DNA of 64,000 nt from Buddleja alternifolia (lineage: Eukaryota; Streptophyta; Magnoliopsida; Lamiales; Scrophulariaceae): assembly GCA_019426215.1 (NCBI GenBank), contig CM033394.1, positions 992,001-1,056,000 of the forward strand, written 5' to 3'. Shown here one piece after another: positions 55,849 through 64,000 of this stretch. How positions within the stretch are numbered: the first letter of the stretch is position 1; the number at the start of each line of letters is the position of its first letter. The notes beneath the pieces are model-generated. The model was given only the letters and a program-made list of their open reading frames with translations. It searched no databases and was not told where the DNA came from. The position numbers were made by a program, and so were the translations under genes.

Positions 55849-58800
55849 ATGGGTTCTTCACAAAAAGCTACTTTGTCATCAAATGTGACTGGATTTGTTG
55901 ATGGATCCGCAGCTCATAATGAATTGAAGTATATTGATAGTTTGCCTGTTTATGTTAAAGAGCTGATTGCAGGTGGTGCAGCTGGGGCTTTCGCGAAAAC
56001 CGCGGTTGCACCGTTGGAACGGATTAAAATTCTTCTGCAGGTGAATGATGTAGATTGTTGTTAGCTTTTATATGTATTGAAGTTTGACTTGTGTAAGTTG
56101 TTAGTATTGTGAGTTTGTTGATGCATATTGGCTTGCTTATAGATCATTTCTGTTTGAATATTGATGGTGGGATATCAAAATTTTCTGTGTTTAGATTTGA
56201 TATTACAAATTTGAATCGAGTTTCATGTGGATGCATTAGATAACATGTCGGATGATGCGCCAATATAACGTAGTATATGGAGTTGAAATAGATTGTGGCT
56301 AAAGATTGATTGCAGTTTTATCATTCGAGATTTATGTTTGTTATGTTGAAAGTGCTCTAGGACACCTTTCGGATAGAGTTTTACATGTCTTTCGGTTGTT
56401 CTGTTTCTCTTTTCTTGAGTTTGGTCACTACCATTCATGTAAATCATATGTAACTGTCGGTCGTTGGTGTCTAGGGGTGTAAAGGAACCAGACCAATCCT
56501 AGCAATGTAGATTGTTTAGTTTAATCTTGATTGAATTCTCATCTGAGCTTGGAAAACTTTGTTGAGTTTGTTTTGATTGTGAATTGAACCGAGCTTGGAC
56601 AAGCTTTATTCTTGATTTTTTATAGATGTTTCATCATTCTTTTTAGCTAATTGAATTGATTTGAGCCGAACCTTTTTTATAGATTAGACAAAGATGTTCA
56701 AGCTTGGTATGTCTTGTTACAAACAGAGCTCAAGGTAGTTTTTATGTATGGAGTTGAGTATCGAGTAATTTGATTTGTTTTCAACTCTATTTGTTTATGA
56801 TTTGAATAGCTTACACGGATTAAACTCTTGTAATTGTGGAATGATAAATGTTAGGCATAGGCAAAAGTTATTTTTGATTGGTTCTCCGCTATCATGATTT
56901 ATATGTGGCATAAAGTTCTAATTTCCTTCTATTTTACTTGCTCTTCTAGACTCGAACACAAGGCTTTCATTCTCTCGGGATCTATGACTCACTAAAAAAG
57001 CTACTGAAGCATGAAGGTGTTGCAGGATTTTATAAGTAAGTTTTGCAAACCATCTGTTTTCAATCTTTGTTCAGTTTGAATTTCAAGAATCTTAATATGG
57101 ATTTATTATTCCTTTTGATGATCTTAGAGGGAATGGAGCTAGCGTACTTCGAATTGTTCCCTATGCGGCTTTACATTTCATGACCTATGAGCAGTATCGT
57201 TTGTGGATCTTGGATAACTACTCTGGATTTGGGACGGGACCTGTTGTGGATCTTTTAGCTGGTTCTGCTGCTGGAGGAACTGCAGTTTTATGCACCTATC
57301 CATTAGATTTAGCTCGCACCAAACTCGCCTACCAGGTACTTGGCATTTTAAGATTTTCTTTTTGTAGCTGCAACAATATTGTTGGTGATATCAAATGGAT
57401 TCAATTCCGTATAATGCTAATGTAAATAGTTCTGTTGTCCTCTAAGTCACATTATCTTGTTTGTTTGTTAATTAAGAGGACAGAATAATGAACGCTGAGT
57501 GATCCTTAGAAGCATCCAGTATTCCAAAGCCAAAGACAATCACAACCATTTGTGTATGGTAGACCTCATGTGGGTCCCATGACATGGATGGTCGCTATAG
57601 TCTCTGGACTCCCCCTAAGAATTGCCCATGAAGAAACAAGATATTGCGTTGTTAGCTGCAGTTATGTGTGTAAATGTTGAACTTTTTCAAACCTCTGGAA
57701 TTTTATTTAAATACTCCTCTCATTGTAATTTTCTTTGTTCATTTTTTTTTTTGGGTTGATATGTCTTGAATGGTTAACATATTATGTTTCTCTTTTTCAA
57801 TCGACTCCGTTACTGTTTTTCAGGTAGTTGATACTAAAGCAACCATGCAGCACGGAACAAGACAATTTAGTTCCCACCCTGCTTACAGTGGAATTAGAAA
57901 TGTGTTCGAGAGAGTCTACAAAGAGGGCGGAGCACGCGGGCTCTATCGAGGCATAGGTACAAGGATATGCTGCGATATTTATTTATTTTTTATTTTATAT
58001 GCACGATGGTCACTGCTTGTTAAACCCTTGAATCACTCTCACAAGCTGCCATATTAAGGATAATTATCTACACCCCCCCGACATGTATGAAACTAAGAAA
58101 CGCGCCCGTTGTGGTTCGGTAAATTACATCGTCACCCCTGTCAGAGTCTGTCTACCCTAATATGCCTCATTATTTATTTGATATGCACTATCTTCACATC
58201 ATGTTAACTGATGAGTCACACTCGGTAGCTATCATAAAGTGGCGTACTTTACACTTGTTTAAGTTTAAATTACATAAACACCCCTTGCGTGGACCCTAGT
58301 TACAAAAAAAATACATTTTATACAGGTCCGACTCTCATTGGTATTCTTCCCTATGCTGGCCTCAAGTTTTACATTTACGAGGAGCTCAAAAGGCACGTGC
58401 CCGAAGAACACCAGAAGTCTATTTTAATGCGACTGTCGTGTGGAGCTATGGCTGGTTTATTCGGGCAGACTTTCACATATCCGTTAGATGTTGTTAGGAG
58501 GCAAATGCAGGTATATATTTAGGTTAAGCTTGTTTCTAACAAATTCGATTCTTCAGATTAGTGATTCTAAAGCTGTTTTTTAGGTTGAGCATCTCCAACC
58601 TTCATCACAAGGAAGCGTCGGATACAGAAGCACGTTAGACGGGCTCGTTTCCATTGTCCATAATCAAGGTTGGAGACAATTGTTTGCTGGCCTAAGCATT
58701 AACTATATCAAGGTAATTTCAACACCTCCAGAAATTTCACGTGCTCCGTATGTTTCGATTGCATGACTCTGTATGCTGGGGCCAGTCTTGGATTGTGTGA

Positions 58801-59416
58801 GGAATATTACGAGGATACACTTGTTTAGTGGGGGTGATCGTGATATGGCACAACAGATTGTGGGTGAGAAGTTTTGACTTGTTTATAAGTGGCTATAATT
58901 CATTTTTCTAGCAACTTAGACTAATTGTTTCCTCAAAATGAGGATAAGCGCCGGTGAAGTGCTCATTGCGTCAGAGCTTGCTTGTAGGACACCTGGGGGC
59001 TCGGGGCTCGGGGCGTGACTAGGGGAGGGCATTGAGTCGTGCCAGCTCACTGTCCAACTCGATTAGAGCTCGATTTGAGCTCGGGCCCAATTGTACCTGT
59101 TGGCAGGCTGTGAATTAAAAAATATTTACTTATTTAATCATTTATATGTATATTTAATACTTAAAAAAATGAGTTGTCCTGTGACTCGAGATCGCAGGAC
59201 AATCACGATCATTCATATAATGGTTGTGATTAAAAAATGGCGTTGAACGCGGTTGTAATTGGTTGCTCTTGATTTCTATCACTAACACGAGGTCTTTGAT
59301 CATCTTTGTTGCAGATTGTTCCATCGGTTGCAATTGGTTTCACGGCATATGACACGATGAAGACATGGATGCGCGTACCTCCTCGACAAACATTGAAAGC
59401 AACATCTGCTGCATAA
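55849..59416 (+). CDS. Mitochondrial carrier, CoAc-type coenzyme A transporter
   Basis: Seven exons (55849-56040, 56950-57035, 57128-57335, 57824-57956, 58326-58510, 58584-58712, 59315-59416) join in frame to 344 residues. Three carrier repeats are visible, with signatures PLERIK, PLDLAR and PLDVVR, each preceded by Gly-rich helices ([45 protein letters not shown]). The blocks [20 protein letters not shown] and [20 protein letters not shown] closely resemble plant CoAc proteins, which import coenzyme A or related nucleotides across the inner mitochondrial membrane; the adenine-nucleotide carrier ADNT1 is the main alternative. The last exon and 3' flank were copied to 8660-11260. A 52 bp tandem repeat spans the stop codon. 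Intron 1 holds a hAT-like MITE, and intron 4 a possible old MITE (about 58050-58320). Confidence 0.93.
56474..56830. mobile_element. Degenerate hAT-like MITE in carrier intron 1
   Basis: It begins TAGGGGTGTAAAGGAACC and contains GAGCTTGG, AATTGAACCGAGCTTGGAC and TGATTTGAGCCGAACC, like the complement of the 26405 family. The right end is worn and not placed exactly. Confidence 0.5.
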
Positions 59417-59486
59417 GTTTGCAGCTGTATTAAGTCGACAAACATCGAAAGCAACATCTGCTGCATAAGTTTGCAGCTGTATTAAG
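59383..59486 (+). repeat. 52 bp tandem duplication across the carrier stop codon
   Basis: Two copies (59383-59434, 59435-59486) of a 52 bp unit beginning TCGACAAACAT and ending GTATTAAG differ at one base (ATTG versus ATCG). The TAA stop at 59414-59416 lies in the first copy. The sister sequence at 8823-8969 lacks the duplication. Confidence 0.9.
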
Positions 59487-60571
59487 TCAATTAGCACAGT
59501 TACGTTAGTGATTCTGCGAGCACCCGAGAATGATATAAATGTTATTTTAGTTCTTGAACTGAAAACTAAGCTGAATTTTTTATTTTTTTTTTGGTGGTAA
59601 AAACTAAGCTGAATGATTACATGTTTAGCTTGTAATTATAGAGTTATTGATATTAATATACACATTGGTAATTGTCATTGCATCCCTGGAAAAATGTACA
59701 CATTTACTGGGCTGCAAACTAGTCGAGCTTAAATTGAGATTCGGAAACATTTTCGACTCAATTTTTATTCCGCTTTTGACAATTCGAGTTTGCATGTTAG
59801 CTGACACGTGGTAAAAAATATTTGTGTTATTTGAATTGGTTATACATTAAAATATTTAATTATTCAAAACATTGTTACTATTATTATTGTTATTGTCAAT
59901 GTTTTTAACGATATTACCACATCAAAGCTTCGTATTTACAAAATATATTTTGTAAAAATTACTATCAATTCTAACAGTAAGTATTACTCTTTAGCAAAAA
60001 ATAAATAAAATAACAATGAGTATTACTTATAAATTGAATGAATTATATTCGTCATTTGTATTTGAATTCGTCCATTCCAAGTTCTAGTTAGAATTTTTTC
60101 AAAAATCACTTATACAAATTCTACTTAAATACTAGCATTTAAATCCTAATTGAACTCGTGATTGATTAAAAATAAAGGACTATGGGGATGGAGGAATTTG
60201 GGCAAGGTTGCAATTCTTACCCTTTTTGTAATTTTCATCTTTCTAAGGTAATTTAAGATTTTAAGTACATGAACTTTTAAAATCTTCCAATTTAGGGACA
60301 AATTTAATCAAAAATGATAATGCAGCGGAAAGTGACACGTACCGGGCACACGGCCACTTCAATTTGAGTATTTTTTTCAATTTTGAAAGTAAAACAACAA
60401 ACTTTGTGCATGTATGTGAAAAATAAAAATGTTATTCCTAATTATTTGTAAAACTAAAATTGCAGATTTTTTGTTCAAAATAAAAAATAAAAAATGCAAG
60501 TTCATTCGACAAAAAGTTGCAATTCTTGTTTCGCATAAGTGGCATTTTGTGTCCTCACATAATGTCTTTTT

Positions 60572-60791
60572 GTGCCGATGAGGCCTGGCCTAGTTGTCAA
60601 GGTTGATGCCCCATAATCAACAGGTTGTGGGTTCGACTCTCACTTGTGTATGTGAGTTGTTTTATCTACCTATATCGTAGTTTCCAATAGTTTATAATAT
60701 AATTTGTTGATAATATTTACTTGTAATAGATATTCTCTTGCAATTGATATAATACGATTATGTAATCGCTCCTTTCAAAATAATAAAAATA
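60572..60791 (+). mobile_element. tRNA-derived SINE, copy 2
   Basis: Starts GTGCCGATGAGGCCTGGCCT, with an A box in CCTAGTTGTCAAGG, a B box GGTTCGACTCT, a body with TAGATATTCTCTTGCAATTG and an A-rich tail. The duplication ATAATGTCTTTTT flanks it (60559-60571 and 60792-60804). The sister region near 10330 lacks it, giving an empty site. Confidence 0.88.
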
Positions 60792-60938
60792 ATAATGTCT
60801 TTTTCTCCAAAATTGAAAAGTCAAATAACACCTCATTTAGCAAAACTCAAGATTTTCACTCAATTTGTCCTCAAATTGAAAATAAAAAATAAAAGTATAC
60901 TAAAATTACCAATACCAATATTTATTAGACAAAAAAAT

Positions 60939-62334
60939 TGATAGGAGTCGTTTTTACATAAGTTTTTAGGTCCTTTTAATGACAATTCAGGCCCATATAT
61001 GGTTTATTTCATGCCACTCGTGCTTTTAATATGTGTGTAAAGTGCTTTCAGGTAGTAAGCGACGATGGACGAAGAAAAGGGCAAAAAGACGACTCATTTA
61101 CCCAACGCTGCTCAAGGCTTCGCACTGAGGCGCCTAGGCGCCATTTTTCTCGCGCCCAGGCGCGACCCAGCAAACAACAATCAAAGCTTCGCACTTCCGC
61201 GCCTAGGCGCCTGAATCACCACGCCTAGGCGCCACATATCGCGCGCCTGGGCGGCCCATTTTCCGCGCCTGGGCGCCCCGGAACTTTTGCCCCAAGAAAG
61301 ACTCGCTACATAGGCGGCGCCTAGGCGCCAATCAACGCGCCTAGGCCCCGCGATAACAGAATTTTAGAACTATAAATAGGATTTTTCAATTCATTTTGTG
61401 GGTTAAAAATCTGGGAGATTAGGGGCGATTTGCTGGGTTTTGGGCCATTCTTCATCAACTCTAAGAGGACAAGAAGGAGATCTAGCTTGGGATTGAAGCT
61501 CTTGACTCGGATACATCATCAATCAAGCAATATAGGGAGTTTTAATATGTTTTTCATTACATACTTGTCTATGATTATGTATATGACTACATTAGGATCT
61601 TCTATGTTATTGATTATGAGCTAAAAGACTAAGGCCATGTGAAGGCCAATTTATGAGTCAATATATGTGAAGTTACTTTTTGTATTAATTCTCCTATTGC
61701 TTTGTGTGTTAATTCTATGCTTTTATTCCAATCATGTGTTTGATCACCATATGCTTGATTTTTTTTGCCTAATCTAGTTGTTTGAAAGAAGATAGATTAG
61801 GGTGCAAGGGAATTAACACATCACCCGAAACAAATGAGGGATTGCTCCTAAAAATAGGTAAAGATTCTCGGGTGTTGTTAGTCGGATTTATTCGGGGAAG
61901 CTCTAGAACGTTAATGCGTGATTTTTGATTAGATTCTCGGATAGACATATTTAGAGAACCGTCAACTAATCATAGGATTATTATGAGCCGAGACATCGGG
62001 TAATAATTAATTTAGGAGCTTCCACCAAAGCAATAGGAGTCTAATAACTCGAGGAGTAACCCATATAAATTGACGAGTAGATTTGGTTGTAGCATGTGCC
62101 TTGGTCATTTTATCATACGTGAAGTTTAATCCATAGCTTGTTCCCTCCTTTTGTCCTTCATTTACTTAATCGTTTTAGTGCCGCTTTACTTTAAGTGTCT
62201 TTTACCTTTTTGAAAATCAGAAACTAAAAATTCAAGCCTCCGTGGTTCGACAACCCGGACTTATTTTGTCCACTTTTATTACTACAAACGACTAGTGCTC
62301 TTGCTATTAAAGCACGTTAGCTTCTAGTGTGTCA
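60939..62334 (+). mobile_element. Solo LTR, 1.4 kb
   Basis: Begins TGATAGGAGTCG and ends TAGTGTGTCA, with AAAAT on both sides (60934-60938 and 62335-62339). A TATA box ACTATAAATAGG lies near 61369-61380. A segment near the end (CCTCCGTGGTTCGACAACCC, about 62237-62256) resembles the conserved end region of Tat/Ogre-like LTRs. No internal region is left. A GC-rich palindrome array lies upstream of the TATA box. Confidence 0.75.
61118..61350 (+). repeat. Array of GGCGCCTAGGCGCC-type palindromes
   Basis: About eight occurrences of GCGCCTAGGCGCC or the variant GCGCCTGGGCG are spaced roughly 20-40 bp apart in otherwise AT-rich DNA. The array ends about 20 bp before the LTR TATA box. Confidence 0.85.
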
Positions 62335-62339
62335 AAAAT

Positions 62340-63570
62340 TTCCACCCTTATATAATGGACTAACGTTGCAATTTTGAGAAATCATTAATACAGATTCCTT
62401 AATCAAACTCAACTTTCATAAATAAACTACAGAAAAATTATTTTTTTAGTCCGTTAACTTTGCCTTCCTTATGTTTAAGTCCTTTAAGTTGACGCGTTGC
62501 AAAATTGGTCCGTTATCTTCTGACTTTTTGTAATTTTAGTCCTTTTGTGCTTAATAAATTGATAAATTTAGTCTGTTGATTTAGTCAGTGGCATAGTCAA
62601 TTGGTAAAAATTGAAAAATCTGATTAGGTAGCTAGGTTTGTACTGCAATTTTAAGTTTGGAAATGCGTAAAATTATCTCCTTTATACAATAAAGGTTTTG
62701 TGTCTTTGTGCTTTTTAGCTTTTTATTGATGATATCTAATAATAATGTGCGATGGTGGTATTGATGAGTATCGACGGACTACATTTATCAATTTTTTAAG
62801 CACAAAAAGACTAAAATTACAAAAAGTCAGAAGATAACAGACCAATTTTGCAATGCGTCAACTTAAAGGACTAAAACGCAAGGGAGAAAGGCTAAGTTAA
62901 CGGACTAAAAAAATAATTTTTCCAATAAACTACCGTAGATAAAAAGGATTCTCATAAGAAGTAGAATTCCCAATTCCCTTTTCCCTTTTCCTACATGTAC
63001 ACGGACATAAAATATTCTTTGATATTTTTTCTTCAAAATTAAAAAAATCACCCATGTTAAATATAATTATCACCTGATTAACCGGATTTAAAAAAAATAA
63101 ATTCCAAATCTATTTTCAAATTGAGAAAATAAAAAATTATTATATTAATACCAATATTTACCGGACAAAAACATACATGAGATCTTCTATTTCAAAACTT
63201 GCATATTATGTCTACACGACAAGTGTATATAATTAATATTAAATTTATATTCAATGAAATATTTTATATATACACATGACGTTCACATGTGATTCACCAA
63301 AAGCTAAAAAAATAAAAATCCCCAAATCTATTCTCAAATTGAGAAAATAAAAAAGTTAATATGCTAAACTCACTGATACAAACATTTACGGGACCAAAAA
63401 CGCCATCACAATTACAACAGTCTAAACGTGCAATATTTCAAAATTATTTATATCGATTCCTAATCAAACTCAACTTTCCATAAATAAATAAAAAAATCAC
63501 GTAAACAAAAGTATTCCCACTAGAAGTAGAAGTACGATTCCCTTATCCCTATTCCTAAACGAACAAGGAA
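62340..63570 (+). repeat. Duplicated upstream region of the UFD1-like gene
   Basis: Two diverged copies are arranged in tandem. TCAAACTCAACTTTC-ATAAATAA, the GAAGTAGAA motif and ATTCCC-TTTCCC pieces at 62400-63000 recur at 63465-63560. CAAATCTATT-TCAAATTGAGAAAATAAAAAA at about 63105-63137 recurs at about 63326-63354. The second motif also resembles the carrier flank at 60850-60895 and 10395-10430. No gene is seen in the extra copy. Confidence 0.65.
62431..62923. mobile_element. Mutator-like foldback MITE near UFD1
   Basis: The ends AGAAAAATTATTTTTTTAGT and ACTAAAAAAATAATTTTTCC are inverted repeats extending for over 150 bp. AATAAACTAC is repeated perfectly on both sides (62421-62430 and 62924-62933). 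Termini resemble the 11699 and 26813 elements. Confidence 0.87.
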
Positions 63571-63574
63571 ATAA

Positions 63575-63690
63575 ACCAATTTTTGGCCTATAAATATAAC
63601 CCAAAACACATTAATTCTTCATACTTAAAACTTTTCCCGTAGAAATTCATCTATCAACTTTCTGATCATCGCATTCTTCAACAGATCATC
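63575..63690 (+). promoter_or_regulatory. Core promoter and leader of the UFD1-like gene
   Basis: CTATAAATA at 63589-63597 is a good TATA box about 95 bp before the ATG at 63691, with AACCAAT just upstream (about 63574-63580). The leader between them is A/C-rich, as usual for plant genes. Confidence 0.7.
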
Positions 63691-64000
63691 ATGGAATGGG
63701 AATCAAATTATACTTATGAACCCACTCCTCTTTTCGAGCACATGTTCATTTGTCGTCCTTTCTCCAAATACAAAAATCCGAATCTTGAAACCGGAGATAA
63801 GATCATCATGCCACCCTCATCCCTCTCCCAAATTGTCTCGGTGAGACTAAAGTACCCCTTATTTTTCCAAATCAAGAGCTACAATGAGGGAATAGTATCG
63901 CACTGCGGCGTGTTGGAATTCGATGCTGAAGAGGGTTTCATTCACATGCCGGAATGGATGATGAAGAATTTGAAGCTACAAGAAGGAGATCTCGTGATTA
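63691..64000 (+). CDS. UFD1-like protein, N-terminal part (runs off the window)
   Basis: The open frame from ATG 63691 covers 103 codons to the window end without an intron. It matches the UFD1 N-terminal double-psi beta-barrel domain: GDKIIMPPSSLSQI (about 38-51), SHCGVLEFDAEEGFIHMPEW (about 72-91) and NLKLQEGDLVI at the end. UFD1 pairs with NPL4 as cofactor of the CDC48/p97 ATPase, which extracts ubiquitinated proteins, for example in ER-associated degradation. The start MEWESNYTYEPTPLFEHMF differs from the usual UFD1 N-terminus, and no intron occurs in the first 310 bp, so it may be a divergent paralog. Confidence 0.85.
   Translation, partial: MEWESNYTYEPTPLFEHMFICRPFSKYKNPNLETGDKIIMPPSSLSQIVSVRLKYPLFFQIKSYNEGIVSHCGVLEFDAEEGFIHMPEWMMKNLKLQEGDLVI

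Larger units (their letters stand above)
59151..60938 (+). repeat. Source or sister copy of the block at 8660-11260
   Basis: From ATTTAATACTTAAAAAAATG in carrier intron 6 through exon 7 and 1.5 kb of flank, the sequence parallels 8660-11260. It lacks both solo LTRs found there and carries a SINE (60572-60791) that is absent there. Apart from carrier exon 7 there is no gene in it. Confidence 0.85.

Overview
The window is nuclear DNA of a flowering plant. Spliced genes with GT-AG introns, plant-type families (LOG, HIR, PMEI, CoAc-type carrier) and a dense load of Copia, Gypsy, Mutator-like, hAT, Helitron and SINE insertions in AT-rich DNA all support this. A eudicot, perhaps an asterid, is likely; the sequence alone does not let me name the species.

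Host genes from left to right: eIF4A (+, 4969-7267); a 5'-truncated second eIF4A copy fused to Gypsy gag sequence (13316-14535); HIR band-7 protein (-, 15586-18021); CLP1 pre-mRNA 3'-end factor (-, 21350-25807); a LOG cytokinin-activating enzyme gene (-, 31940-39891) split in exon 6 by an intact Copia element (32181-37514); a small uncharacterised plant protein (+, 45061-45621); a PMEI-like secreted protein (+, 51841-52404); a CoAc-type mitochondrial carrier (+, 55849-59416); and the start of a UFD1-like gene (+, from 63691, running off the end). These are unrelated housekeeping and signalling genes, with no sign of an operon or gene cluster.

The rest is layered repeat DNA that can be dated by nesting. 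There is a Helitron (350-1076) holding a smaller MITE, and an eIF4A 3' region duplicated as copies A and B. Between A and B lies a block copied from the 3' end and downstream flank of the carrier gene 50 kb away, plus a Gypsy remnant. Two solo LTRs in that block have readable empty sites in the paralogous region. I also see six Mutator-like MITEs with 9-10 bp target duplications (some imperfect), hAT MITEs nested in each other or in a Mutator-like element, a 4.6 kb non-autonomous LTR element with a minisatellite interior (45947-50592), two copies of one tRNA-derived SINE family with long perfect target duplications, and a 1.4 kb solo LTR with a GC-rich palindrome array.

I did not find a new defence or enzymatic system. 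The best leads are the Copia insertion in a LOG exon, the gag-eIF4A chimera with a templated filler junction, and the palindrome array upstream of a retroelement TATA box. All comparisons were made by eye, and exon borders come from splice signals plus reading-frame continuity, not from transcripts.
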